A stretch of 64,000 bases of DNA, from the NCBI GenBank assembly GCA_000729835.1, contig JFHB01000012.1, forward strand, positions 124,001-188,000, written 5' to 3'. Numbering within the stretch: the stretch's first letter is position 1; each line of letters opens with the position of its first letter. The position numbers and the translations under genes are program-made. Of this stretch, positions 33,133 to 45,117 are shown one piece after another. Below the pieces are notes generated by a model. That model saw only the letters and a list, made by a program, of their open reading frames with translations. It did not search any database and was not told the origin of the DNA. Source of the DNA: Atkinsonella hypoxylon. Lineage: Eukaryota; Ascomycota; Sordariomycetes; Hypocreales; Clavicipitaceae.

Positions 33133-34455
33133 GGGGGGGCAAGGTCAGCAAACATCCGTCATGCTCGAAGCAAACTCGGCCATGTCTTTAATCCCGTCCT
33201 CATCAGGAGGGAGACCCCTTGGAAGGACCCCTTGGAAGGATCAAGCTATGACCCGTATCGCTCTTTCAAGGTCCAAGACGAGTTTGATGGTAACTAACTA
33301 TTCCGTATCAACTGTCGCGAGCATGGTATCGTGTCAGTCAGTCTCCCTTGGGCAGTGGACGAGCCAAGCCCGAGGCAATATTTATTTGCACGTTGGTGCC
33401 CTTGCCCTTGCCCTTGCTGCACGTCTCCCGATTTGGTGGTCCACTTGCATCGGTCTACAAAACTTTTTCCAATCTAAGACCAAAAGCAAGGAGTCCGACC
33501 TGAGGGATCGTCACAGGTTGGGCACACGAACATCATAGACCGTCCCAAGGCTTGACAAGGTCATGGATTGAGCTGAGCGCTGTTAGCACCGCGTATAATA
33601 AATAGCAAGTCATGATGATTGACCTCCATCATCTAGGGCCTCCCCTCCCGTTGTTGCCTCCGTGGCCCCCCCCTCCATCTCTTTGAGTGGGCGAAGAGGA
33701 CAGCTGCGTCGCAAATTAGCCTGTGTCCTTCAGTTTATCACCTGCGAACCTCACAATATATAATATTCGTCCTAGAAAATTCTGGATAGACAACAGGGAC
33801 ATCTAGTGCCTCCGGCTATTACTGAGGGGATTGCAGGTCTTCACACACTCACAGGGGATCTCACGGGTTCAGCAGTCTTTAGCACTTCCGCCCGACCAGC
33901 ACTATTCTTATCCTTATCCGTCGCAAGATGTATGTGCACCAATTCCAGAGCCTGCAGTACCATGATTTGGGATGAATGATAATATTGTCATGCTGCATGC
34001 ACCTCTTTGCATCAGTCTGCTGTTGTCCACGTGATTCGCGTTTCAAGTATCCCTGTGCCAAGCGGATATCAGGAAGCTGGATACGGAATAAACGGGATAT
34101 GACATGCAACGTATTGTGGTGGTTTCCATGCCCCAGACAGCTTTGGTTCGCTCTCTTCACTGTTACCCACAGGCACTACCAATATGTTGGCATGGCAATT
34201 CGGAAATGATTGACATGATGGACGCTAGACTTGCATGAATTGCAATTCGTAGACACCTATCCATGCAGACTTCCAGACCAGGTCAAAACAGCAGCTCAGA
34301 ACGAGAATCACCAACTATAATCTATTCGACATTATTTCCAGAAAACATCGCTTGCCTATGCAGGGCATTCCACCATATCACTTAAAACCCCCCAAAAACG
34401 CTAACTGCCATTTGTTGCCTGCAAAATCCATAGTCGAATCCCCTCATCACGCCAT

Positions 34456-36261
34456 TCACATCGAATCTTCCATCTGCCGACTTCTCGTCTTGGACCAGCT
34501 ATCTCTATCCTGCTTACCCCCCTGGTCCTCAAGCCCCATGCCTCGCTCAACCCATTCCTTGCTCTCCATGTGCTTAAGACGGCTAAGTGCTCGCGCAAAA
34601 GCAAAAGCCTCCTCCTCCCCAGCAAACAAGTTCGAGTTTTTCAGCTGTTCAGCCTGCGTTTCCACATCCTCAATCAATTCCTTGACGGCAGAGACAGCTT
34701 CATCCGTAGCCTGCTTGCTCTGCTCGTTCCCCTGAAGCAGACTCTCCGCAATCTCGTCTCTTGACACAAACAGCTCGGTGAGGGGCTTCTCCGTCGTGAG
34801 AACGAGCTTGGCATTGCCTTCGTACACGGCATCGATGAACGTGATGAAGCGGCGGGCTAGGTCTCGCTCGCGGATCGTCATGCCCGGCACCGCCGATACG
34901 ATGAACGCGTCGTACGCTCGTACGAGCTCCAGATAGTCGGCTGCTGATTTGGGCTGGCGTATCAACTCGTCAAAGGTGAACCATGCGCATCTGCCGCTCA
35001 CGCGGGGCACATGGATTTCTCGTCCCCAGACCTTCTGGGTTTCGGAGTGAGGCGCAAAGTGCTCCGAGTCTCCGAGGAAGCGGAACCATTTTTCGGCGTG
35101 GAAGTGGGCGTGTTTGTCGAGGGGTGTGTGGTAGACTCCGGACGGTGGTCGGGGGATCTTCCGGTAGTCTATCGTTGAGTCGAGGTTGATGACGTGTAAT
35201 CGGCTTTTGAGGAGCTTGATCGCAGGGATGAAGGACTCGCGCTGTATGCCGTTCTTGTAAAGTTCATCTGGGTGTCGATTGGAGGTTGTGACCAGAACAA
35301 CTCCATGAGACATGAGGCACTCCAACAAGCTGAATTCAGATAAGCGAGATATACTTCCGTTGACATGTTGACAACAATCTTGGTGGAAACTCGCAAGACA
35401 ATCTTAGAAGAGGAGGACTGACCGTCGCAGAATCATAGCATCAGCCACATCGGTGCATTGAAACTCATCGAAACACAGCACGTTTCCCTGCTCAGCAATA
35501 TCGGCGGCCACGAAAGGCACAGCATCGACATCAGTACCGTGCGCCAATTTCAGCCTATGCAGCCTCTTATGCACGTCTTGCATGAAATTATGAAAATGGA
35601 TCCGAGTCTTGGTCTGCACCGAGGTGGGAAGCGTATCGTAGAACAAGTCCATGAGCATTGTCTTGCCGCTGCCAACATCGCCGTAGAGGTACAGCCCTCG
35701 AGGAAGGTTGTTGGGGATCTCGCCTATGGTCGACTGTGCCGAGCTGCCTCCTCCGAATAGAGACGAGAATACCGACTTCTTGCTTGGCTTCAGCTGGTCC
35801 AAACTTGAGTGAACCACCGCCGGTGCGGTGTAACTGCACAGCTCGTTATGTAGATGCTGCAAGCTCTGGATGATTCCTTCAGAGAAGGACGAGTTTTAAC
35901 TTTTCCGTCCATGACAACCGCAACGAGATAGGAGCCAAGTCATCTACGACATACCTCGCTGGTGCTCGTCATTTCGCAGTAGCCCGGCATCTACCCTTCT
36001 ATCATACTCTGCCAAAGGACCCCCGCTTCGTACCTCGCGGTCCACGGTGGTCGCTGTTGTTCGAAAGCTCCCTATACATGGCGGCGAGACGGCGAATAGT
36101 GGCGTAGGTACTGGTTGCCGCAAGGCCGGTTTATTAGCAGTCGGGCGGGAGTAGTTTCGATTTCGTCCGTTGGAGGTATAGGTGCTTGCGGATCTTGACC
36201 TCCTCGTTTCTGTCGCCCGTAGTCGCCAAATAGCGGCCCTTTGCGCCGCGCTGACTCGCAT
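34456..36261 (-). CDS. AFG1: AFG1/LACE1-family mitochondrial AAA-type ATPase
   Basis: Three exons, 36261-35955, 35876-35423 and 35329-34456, give 544 residues. The start at 36261 gives a basic, hydroxylated, acid-free N-terminus (MRVSAAQRAAIWRLRATETR) typical of a mitochondrial targeting sequence; an upstream Met at 36318 would weaken it. Walker A is GLYLYGDVGSGKTMLMDLFY and Walker B is VLCFDEFQCTDVADAMILRR. The family block SHGVVLVTTSNRHPDELYKN is restored across intron 2. Other family blocks are FHNFMQDVHKRLH and RRFITFIDAVYEGNAKLVLT. Afg1 is known in yeast as an inner-membrane ATPase linked to turnover of respiratory-complex subunits. The C-terminal part (about 480-544) is charged and coiled-coil-like. 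Length is normal. Confidence 0.94.
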
Positions 36262-36549
36262 CGTTGCCTCTGCAAATCGATGGATAAGGCATTGAGATAC
36301 TGGATCGTGCGGCCACAAGGCCCTTTTTTTCCTGCGCAGGCGTGGTGAATCGAGAAGCCCGATGGTCGGGAGTCCACGAGGGGATTTAGAAACGACGTCA
36401 CGAGAAGTGGGACGCGGAAGTCTGCGGAAGACTGGGGCGCCCCAAGGGCCGAGGTTGACGACAGCCGCACGGGATCCAAATCAATGGCCGTGGAACGGTC
36501 TGGCCTTGCCCGACAACACGACAACACCGGGTCAAATCTGGTTGCGTAA

Positions 36550-36909
36550 TTATCTCTTGTGGCTTAACGCGGCGACCGCGCTCCGGACTATCTCAATATC
36601 GATGTAGAGTCCATGTATCTCCTTGTTTGCCCAAGCTAACCTCTGAATAACGTGAAGAACAAGTCTAGCCGGGACACCGCCATCAATACCACCTTCAACG
36701 GCACTCACATCATCTCCGAGACCATATGATAAAAATTGCTCCGTCAAGTTTATACAGCCAGCTGGCTCAGGTTGACTGGCCAATTCGTCAGTGGGAGTGT
36801 GGCGGAGTGCCTGTTCATCAGACTGGTTTCCGCATTGAGTCACGTCGCCCATCTTGATGCCAAAGACTACCAGCCATGTAATCAAAAAATAGACTGTCCA
36901 GCCAGGCAT
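36550..36909 (-). CDS. Small ORF with N-terminal hydrophobic segment (doubtful)
   Basis: The ORF from Met 36909 encodes 119 residues starting MPGWTVYFLITWLVVFGIKM, which could be a signal peptide or membrane anchor. An acidic, neutral-looking body follows (EQFLSYGLGDDVSAVEGGID). It lies between the AFG1 5' end and the cupredoxin-like pseudogene, on the same strand. There is no recognisable domain, and the frame is open further upstream to 37020. It may be a lineage-specific secreted protein, or chance. Confidence 0.2.
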   Translation of the reverse strand: MPGWTVYFLITWLVVFGIKMGDVTQCGNQSDEQALRHTPTDELASQPEPAGCINLTEQFLSYGLGDDVSAVEGGIDGGVPARLVLHVIQRLAWANKEIHGLYIDIEIVRSAVAALSHKR

Positions 36910-37009
36910 AATCGGAAGTTCTTGGTCACTACGTACAACACTGCATGCGCTCTTTGAGAATGATTGCAGCAGTTTATCGTATAAAACCGCTGCTGCCAAA
37001 TCACACGCA

Positions 37010-37640
37010 TCAGCGTGCAAATAATGTAACGCTCACCACTGTGGCTACCAGCATCATGAGCGGAACCGTCAGTGTGCTAACAGAGCTTTTATCACCCTTG
37101 CTGCCACCTTTACCACCATCCTTTCCGCTGCTTTTGCTTGCGTCTTTGTCATCGGTCAGCTTTCCGCCATAGCTGGAAGTACCAGGAGTCACTCCTTTTG
37201 CTAACTCGGCAGCTCGTTTCTTGTAGTCATCTAGTGTTTCTTTGTCGTTGGGGTTGACGATGCCAACCATGCCCTTGGGGCACTCATCGCCCTGAGATGA
37301 GTAGAATACAAGAGGATCGGTATTGGCCACGGTCACTCGGAAAACCTTGTCCTGTAGAAATCTGTTAGCATGAACTACCTGGCTGATGCACGAGAGGGAT
37401 TGCTCACGGCCTCTCCTGACTCGATAGCTACAAAACCGGAGAAAAAAACCACTGCCACCAATAGGTAGCGGAGAACAAGGGTACTTACTTATAATCGCCA
37501 GCCACGACGCTGTGGTTTTTGGGTTGAAAGTGAAACTCGAGAATATCGCCTTGCTTTGCTGTCACTGAATTTGGGTTGAAGGAGTTGTCAGTCTGAGTTG
37601 TTTGTGGCAAGGACAGATTTTCTGCTTTATTAGTTAGTAT
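37010..37640 (-). pseudogene. Broken GPI-anchored cupredoxin-like gene
   Basis: Three blocks of a fungal extracellular cupredoxin lie in order but in different frames. Block 1 (37640-37487) has FNPNSVTAKQGDILEFHFQP and the His box KNHSVV, then hits a stop after GDYK. Block 2 (about 37478-37404) gives PCSPLPIGGSG in one frame and FFSGFVAIESGEA in the next, split at a 7-T run. Block 3 (37361-37010) reads DKVFRVTVANTDPLVFYSSQ, GMVGIVNP, a Lys/Gly/Ser linker and a hydrophobic GPI-type tail (TVPLMMLVATVVSVTLF). No signal-peptide exon is found upstream. In block 3 the usual copper Cys and His of FYC...H are Ser and Glu. A splice from GTAAGT after block 1 to CTAACAG before block 3 would keep frame but drop block 2. 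Confidence 0.65.
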
Positions 37641-40600
37641 CAAGGGCCTAACCGAAGAGCATTGAGGCAGGGGAGGTCTGAGCTATGACGTAGCGGACGG
37701 AACACAGTGTCAAGGTGGGCAATCTGCCAAGATCTCCCTCATGCCGAAATGACTCCAAATGACCCCATAGAGCCCTTGTTGTCGTGTTGATATCGTGTTG
37801 ATATCGATTGATTTATTGCAGTGGCGACTGCTCTGTGATGCTGAATTACAGCGCCATCCCAGAGATGCCCACATTGCATAATGTACCTAAGATAGATACT
37901 CTGGTGCTTTCAGCCTCTTGTAATCCTGATTTGGCATAGAGTATCTTGGATTCGCATTTTCACTGGCGAAGCATCCCTGTCAATACACAATTATGGCCAT
38001 TTACATCAAGGAGATGGGAAGGCGTGAGGAATGAATGGATGCATGTGAGGTAAAACGTGTGAAGTCGTATAATCGGCGGCACCTACGATGGACTAGATTG
38101 AACCAAGTTCAATCTGGGCACTTGGTAGTAAAGTCGGTACTTACTCATGCTTTGCCCCAGAATCCCGCCCACGATTGCCATAATAATATTATGGTCAACT
38201 GGTACTTTTTATTACACTCCCGGCAACAAAGGCAGCCAGACACAAGAGTAGCTGCAGATCTTGCAGCGGCTGTCCGGGCTGATAAGCGCGACTGGGTGAC
38301 TCCTTCCCCAAATATGACCTACGTCACCTTTGGGCACCTCGCCTCTTCTGTCTTCCCCTCTGCAGTCAATTTGAGCATCTTTCACGTGCAGCCCATCGCT
38401 AACGTCGATTAAGACGCCCGACTTGATTATCTCGTCGTTTCGGATGAGTTTAAGCGCTTTTTTTTCCCCTGCTGGATCTACCTATGTACACTACAGGTGG
38501 ATAGGCAGGCCCATTTCAGATACGGTGGGTGTGTGAACCAGAGCGAAGCTACAACAGCCCAGTTGTTAAGCATAGTGAATGAAATATCACAGTGCAGACG
38601 TAGAGATAGCTCATAAGCCTGCTGTGCAATGATGCTGACAGGATTCTAACACCTCGCAGTACCAAGGCTTAAGCACATGGCGAAAGAGTCTCTGTGGCCT
38701 ATGTGAACATCAACTGGATGGTGACAAACTTCACTAAGTGGCAAAGAACGATCGAAATATAGGCCCTTGCCTGATTGTTAGGCTCACATATCTCAATTCA
38801 TTTTTACTTTGACCTGACCATGCCTTGATCGGTTGAAGGCACTCGAGGGGATTCACCGATCTTCAAAGAAATGACCATTACAAGACTCGTAACTGATCAG
38901 AGTTGGGCCTCAACAGTGAAGTCCCTTTTGACGCATGCAATAGTAATAATCTCTTTGTATCATTAGGATGGCAAGCCTACACTGAGACGCAGAGATAGTC
39001 GATACAAGGAAGACTAACTTCGTGTAGATGCGCTGAATTGGTGTTTCTGACATAGATCGACGGGTTTTGATTCATCGTTTTATTCCAGAAGAAATCACAG
39101 TATGATTCGGAACTACCTTAACCCTTCAAACTATACATTTACTGCTGATTGCGAGAAATTCAGGCGTTCCTTCTCTGCACTCACTATAATCAGAAGACGG
39201 GTTCTCTACGGCACTACTTACAAGAAGCAGCGCTCGGTTCACCCAACCTTGCTAAGATAGTGATGCATTCTGGATGGTAGCTTAGCATTTCAAGTAAGTC
39301 GTGCAATGACGCAATTCTTCGCCAGCACGAATCAGTAAGATGATTCGACTGATCATATGCAGCAGTCCTCAGTCTGTTTGATGGTGTGTCCTCTCCCCGT
39401 GAAGCCGTATTGTTAAATTTCATGATTTGCTTAGGGCGGCTATTTATATTAAAAACCGCGGTATTCCAAGGCAAAGTAAAATCAACTGCGAAGCTATAGC
39501 AAGGACTAGAAGAGATTTCATTTATGAAGGGGGAGGCTTAGTACTGTATGCGGCATGCAAACTGTAAGCATCAACACAGTTGACTCCTATTCACACAACA
39601 CGAAAAGCTAAAGGATCGAGCCTGCAGATGTGGCCGCTATCAAAAGGCTGCAGACAGAGTCATTGGAGTTTTTGTCAATTTCAAAAGCCGGTAGAACCGT
39701 AGCCCACGATGGCAATCCCCGTTATTGCCCGCGTGACCGAGCCCTATGTAGGTGATCGTTCGCTCGGACTTCGCTAGGGGTAAACCGACCAGGGAGTATC
39801 CTCAAATCATGCTGGCGGATGAACTCGGAATAAAAAGGGACAAACGCCTACCTCTTTGTTGTTCCGAATCACCGGCGTCCAAGCATACAAGCCTTGCGCG
39901 ATTTATGGCAAGATCTCATTTCCCCAACAAGTAGCGCTGCGCCCAAAAGCACAGCAAGCTGCAAGCTGCAAGCTACTGGTTCTCCAAGCTAGGAGCAGGG
40001 TTGACGTAGCTTGAACGGGGCAGCAAGGACAACGTCGAGAAGTGTTGAAACGGTTCGCTCGTGGCTCAAGGCTATCTGAGCGAGACCTCGAGGAGCTTTA
40101 ACAAGACGGCCTTATCAGTCTGCGAATTTCGATCTGCTTGGGCTTTGAATAGCTAGTTGGCAACAGGGCGACCGTCCCCGGTAAAACCAGGCACACCGCT
40201 TCCCTGGTTCGTGGGGCATTGGGGCTTATTTTCATACTCTGTAATTAGGGAATGATGATGCTTCATCCCTCTATCTAGCTACTTCCACAATCCCTCTATA
40301 TTCCGTATTATGTATGCCAGCTCGAGCTATTATTACGTAAGCCATATACCTCCCCAATATGCCAGGAATGTCGTCGAGGCTGGTCTAGGAAGGAAACAAC
40401 AACCATGCTAACTAATAACGGACAGGCAGGCAAAGGTTCCAAGGCGGCGTCCTGTGTCTCTGCGCAGGGAAAGGATTCGGACGAAACATTGTTAACAAGT
40501 AATGAAGTAAACAGTGTCCACTGTACGGAATAAGTGCGTTCTAGATGCGAAAAGACTCATTAAACAACGTAAAGCTGCCGCAAGGAGCGGGACTGCAAAT

Positions 40601-40847
40601 TCCGCCGAGACTGGTGAGGCTTGGAGACGTTTCTCTAACGGGCCCCGCCAGGTGAAGGAAGCTACTGTGGGTAATCGCCAGTGTTCGATTTATTATTAGT
40701 CCCATCTACTCCGTACACATCCTGAACGAGGTGACAGCTTCCAAGCATGGGGGAAGTCCCGCCCATCTCGTTTGTGCTAATGTAGATGAGACGGCATCGT
40801 CGATGTCGTGTGGGGCACCGGCTGAACGGGATGTGGCTGACTATGTT

Positions 40848-41045
40848 GTACGACAGGTGACGGGTGTATGGGCCGGGTTGCCCAGTACTGAGATTAGCTC
40901 TCAAGTGATTTTAAGTATACGATTAGCTATCCTTGTTACCTCTTTATTCTATAAAGATAATTGGTTTAGCATTCTTATAGCTAGGCCCATCCTGGGTCGG
41001 CCCGCAGCTGGGCAACCCGGCCCGTACACCCGTCACCTGTCGTAC
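40848..41045. mobile_element. 198-bp MITE with 38-bp terminal inverted repeats
   Basis: The left end (40848-40885; GTACGACAGGTGACGGGTGT... to GGGTTGCCCAG) is the reverse complement of the right end (41008-41045) with a single T/C difference. The interior of about 122 bp is AT-rich and has no ORF. If the terminal repeat proper starts at CGACAGG, both ends are flanked by TA, the target duplication of Tc1/mariner-type elements. It is non-autonomous, and the parent transposase is not in the window. Confidence 0.85.
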
Positions 41046-42087
41046 AGCGAACAAGAAACAATCCCCTCAGTATGAAGGCGAGATGGAATCTGTGGTGGGT
41101 GGTCTCTGCATATGCGAAGAATGCGCCACATTGACATGCACGGTGGTTAGGGAAGGCATGGGAGGATGTTAGATTAAGGGGTGATGGGCGTCATGCGAGG
41201 CTAGCTAGCTGGGTCCGCCGATATTATCAAGATCCATAACGATGGAAACGAACCGAGACGCGGTTCTTTGCTCCATTCCCGGATTACCAAATGTGGTTTA
41301 GCAAATTGAGGGCATTAAGGAATGTATGTGTCAGTCCCGCTCTTCCTCCGTATTGGGTTCCGGATAATGAATGGATGTGGCCTTGTCTTTCATTGGCTTA
41401 GGGAAACATAATCTCGTAACTAGTTATTATTGGGCTGTGATTCAGGTGAGCTAATCTTTATCGAGGTTGTTCTCAGTGCCGGGCCTGCCCATTCATCGGA
41501 GAGCCTTGTGGCAATGTTGAACGAGGCGGCTGACGAAGGAAACAAGGGCCCGCGGGGAAGGAAAGAAAGGAAGGATCCTGAAATGGCAGATGGCGAATGG
41601 CTTGTGGCTCCCGGGCTCCCCTTATGTCCAGTCCATTTCATGTCTGGTTCAATGTAATGTCGCCTCGTCAAGGGCTGAGTGTGTACCTGGGGAGGCGATT
41701 GGGAGACTCTACATCTCACCCGCTCATCTGGAGCCGACCTGACCTGACTAGGTTGTTGGATCTCTGTGGCGTAGACTAGCTCTTCCGATCGGCTTCTTAG
41801 AGCTCAAATCCACCAGTCCACCAGGATTTTAACGTATTGCTATCGTCGCAGTAGCCCCCATTTAGACCCATGGTTCTACTCCGTAGGCAGCCACCCCTTG
41901 ATTTTGTTGATACACTCCCCTTGCCATAACTGCACACTAAATTTACGCACAATTGTATAGGATCTTAGTAGAGGAAGCTCCCTCCTAATGATCTACAATA
42001 TGTATTAGCTGAGACTCTATAAATAAATGAGACGAGATCACGTTCTCAAGCGAGTTAGCGAAGTTGTGGGCTACAGTTCCCTTTACT

Positions 42088-42108
42088 TATATATATATAT
42101 ATATATAT
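42088..42108. repeat. TA dinucleotide microsatellite
   Basis: About ten uninterrupted TA units, followed by an AATTAATTAATTA stretch. Confidence 0.9.
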
Positions 42109-42673
42109 GATCTAATTAATTAATTACGTTAAAAATTTAGTGCCTCTTGGGCGCGTTACATAAATTTGCGGGCAAACACTGAAATGGGAATAAAGTGGGA
42201 CTGCTGCCTCGATAGCAATTTTTTTTTTTTTCTGCTGCGCGGTCCGCACTAACTGCTACTTCAGGCCTCGCTGAGTGCTAAAGTTTAAAGGGCGTACTCC
42301 GTAGTTACGGAGCACGGAGTATCTCTTTAAGGACGAAATGGCTTCCGCCCCGTACCGTGGACCCACACCGCATGGGTCTGCTAGAGTGCCTCTGAATGGG
42401 GTTCTATTGAGGGAAACAGTCACGTTGCTTCGCCTGTCAAGGCCGCTTCTAAGCCTTTAACAGTGCAAGTCGCGATGCCTTCAACCGCAAGCGCGAGGAG
42501 GTTCAGCAGAGCCGATAGGGCTATGCGATGTGCCACGTACCTCTTTGTAACGTGGACTGTTGCTGGTACCTGAATTATGGGGTAAACTAGTATGCCAGAA
42601 GAGGTACCATGCCTGTTATGACATTCCTCTTGACGGTATCGGATTGGAGTCATTTGGTCCTCAAAGAGATACA

Positions 42674-42800
42674 AACCTACCTGTACCTACCTAGGTACCT
42701 ACCTAGGTACCTAAAGCACCTACTACCAGGTACCTGGTAGATTAGGAACCTTTGGTACCAAAGTACCCAAGTACCAGCGTACCAAAGTACCTAGGTGCCT
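42674..42800. repeat. Dense cluster of ACCTAGGT/GGTACC palindromes
   Basis: Over some 125 bp, short palindromic words (ACCTACCTAGGTACCT, GGTACCTGGTA, AGTACCTAGGTGCC) repeat irregularly. This gives a stretch that can fold in many ways and carries many KpnI- and AvrII-like sites. Confidence 0.8.
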
Positions 42801-43435
42801 GTCCCCAAGGTGTCGCAGCAGCATGGTACCATGGACAGAAAACACGTGGCGCTCTTGCTCAAATGGATGGGAAGGAAGGCGCTTCTGGTAGTCAAAACTC
42901 CCCGAACCCTGCTGCGCTCAACATGTTGGGTCGTGTTGCGTCGTGTTGCGTCTGGTTGCGTCTGGTTTGAGCTTTTGCTCTCTCACTCCTGCGCAGGATC
43001 CGACCTTGACTTGTTGCACCGGGCCACCGTTTCCATCGTGCCCGCCACCTCCTCCGTCCACAGCTCTCACACGGTTTCGTTACAGGCACGCACATAAATA
43101 GCCGAGACAGTTTCTGCCGTGTCCGCTTTTTGTTATCATCATTATTAATTGTCATTATCAACATCCATATTGTCATTTTCGTAGGGAACCGACGACCGGT
43201 CGGCACCCTATTCTGTGCCGGGCAGCTACCCAGCACCCTGTACTGACGAGACGAGACTGGATGGCTGCCCTATCCCTGCCAGTGTCCTGCGCATGTTGTA
43301 CACTAATGTACGTCTGCAGGCCTCGTGTGCAACTCTACCTTGTACGATGACTATGACATTGTGGCTTGGCAAGAGGAGAGGCGTGGGTAAGCACAAAGGC
43401 CAGCTTGACCTGAATTACCTACGAATCTAGGGACT

Positions 43436-43472
43436 GACCATCGACCATCGACCATCGACCATCGACCATCGA
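43436..43472. repeat. 7-bp tandem repeat
   Basis: ACCATCG is repeated about five times. Confidence 0.85.
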
Positions 43473-44265
43473 ACTGGCAGGCTTCGGGAACCAACAAAAC
43501 AAGTACCCTGGCTTCTCATGAAGAACAAGGGGAAAAAAAAATCAGGGAATACGTTAGAATCGAGGAATTTATTCGAGGAGACCTTTTTCCCGACAAGTGC
43601 CATGAGTCGGCCCCGTTCCCACACCTCGCACTCCCTCCCCTGATTACCGAGTACATGGCCCGTAAAGGCGGCCGTCTCTCTGCGCTCTTCCTTACTAGCG
43701 AATTTCTATGTCTAAATATAGGACCCTGTTGTAGTCTGTTCACTACCCTGTCACTTACTGCCGAGGGAGGCCCAGTTGTCTGAATCAAAGGTTCCTCTTC
43801 CAATTCTTCTTTCAGATTTGCATAATATAACTTCCTTCGTCTTTTGACTTGAAATACGAAAGCCTCGGGGCATATTATTTCCCGCGGGCTGCTTTGCCTC
43901 CCGGTTCATCTTGATATAAATGCCTGCTTGGCCAATTTTGATGCTATGAAATATTATGACAATACCCCAGATTGTCAACAACACCATAAGCTTCTATCAT
44001 TCGCTGATTTTCTTGCACCATCATATTGGCTTTTAAAACCAAGCTCCGACTTGGACTATCTCAGTGGCCATCATTGAAGCTTTAGATGCAAATAGACGGT
44101 CGGGCACAACAGCTTCTGTTCTTTGGTAGCCTAGAGTTACACATCGTTATACAACATCTGCATCTGCATCTGCGTCCGCGTCCGAGCTGTCCCCTCCGAC
44201 CTCTCAGTCATCCAACACGGCAGGCTTCCGAGCCTTTCCTCAGGAGTCATCAGCATTCCCGCCAG

Positions 44266-45117
44266 ATGACTACCGAAGCAGTAAGTACCAGAGTGCTTCC
44301 AAATTGCTCGCAACCAAAAACCAAACGTTGTCAAAATAATTGCTAAAGTCTTGGCCATTTTCGCTTAAAGCAAAAAGCCAATCTGGCTCGTATTCGGGAC
44401 AACCAAAGGCGATCACGGGCGCGAAGAAAAGAGTACCTGCAAGAACTGGAGCAAAGACTGCGAGTCTATGAGCTTCAAGGTATCGAAGCGTCTGCTGAGG
44501 TGCAGGTGGCCGCTCGAAAGGTCGCTGACGAGAACAGACAGCTGAGGAAGCTCCTTCACAGGTACGGAGCGTCAGAGGAATACATTGCGCAATACTTGCA
44601 GGCAAGCGCCTCGAACCACGGGGACTCCAGCCACAATCATGGCCAAGGCCCCCAAGCCATAGAAACAAGAACGGTACAGCAGTCTCTACAGCAGCTGATG
44701 CTTCCGAGACGAGTAGCGCACCTTGAGCCCAGCGTTCAGTTCACTTTGCCGAGCCAGTCCAGCAGAGAAGCGTCCATCGCAAGTGGTTCAACGACAAACT
44801 CCTCGGTCTGGGAATCCTCACAGTCTACCATGCCCGGTTATAGCCATCATTCGCAGCAGTTGGGCGTGTCTCCTTCTTCAATAACCTCGCCAGATCAACG
44901 TCCTTACTCGCCTTCCCTGTTCCACGCGCAGCCAGGTTGCTCATGGGGAGATCCGAACCAAAATTTATCTCCAGGACATATGGTGAACGATCCTCGACAG
45001 AGCCTGGCTACAACACAAACTATTCTAATCGACAACCGCACGGGCATGAACTACCAAGTTCAGATGGATTCATTCCACAACCCTGCCCACCGATATGATC
45101 CCCTTGGAGGATGCTGA
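44266..45117 (+). CDS. bZIP transcription factor
   Basis: Two exons, 44266-44280 and 44371-45117, give 253 residues. The first exon is just MTTEA; the intron runs GTAAGT...TTAAAG and joins it to QKANLARIRDNQRRSRARRK. That is a classic bZIP basic region (N-x7-R signature NQRRSRARR). A short leucine zipper follows (YLQELEQRLRVYELQ, then VADENRQLRKLL). The remainder is Ser/Gln-rich with no further domain. The spacing N-x2-RSR-RR places it among fungal bZIPs with a short zipper that often regulate stress or secondary metabolism; the target genes are unknown. A Ser/Pro-rich frame upstream (44160-44280) looks coding but would enter the second exon out of frame, so I treat it as leader. Confidence 0.87.

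Larger units (their letters stand above)
30954..34455. other. 3.5-kb gene-free region with several minisatellites
   Basis: It lies between the 5' end of the SH3 gene and the 3' end of AFG1. ORFs here (up to 198 codons at 32942-33538) have compositions dictated by repeats or no protein-like pattern. Four short tandem arrays are listed separately. Confidence 0.5.
37641..44265. other. 6.6-kb gene-poor block with repeats and a MITE
   Basis: I support no gene here. Scattered ORFs (for example 38035-38412, 41430-41657, 42795-43097) lack protein-like patterns. The block holds a MITE (40848-41045), a TA microsatellite, a dense ACCTAGGT cluster, a 7-bp tandem array and four TACTCCGTA/TACGGAGTA motifs. 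AT-rich parts at about 41930-42140 look decayed. Confidence 0.5.

Noticed and set aside
32942..33538. 198-codon plus-strand ORF
   Set aside because: It contains repeat-derived Gln/Ser/Leu stretches, including the CTGCAAAGC array, and has no protein-like domain.
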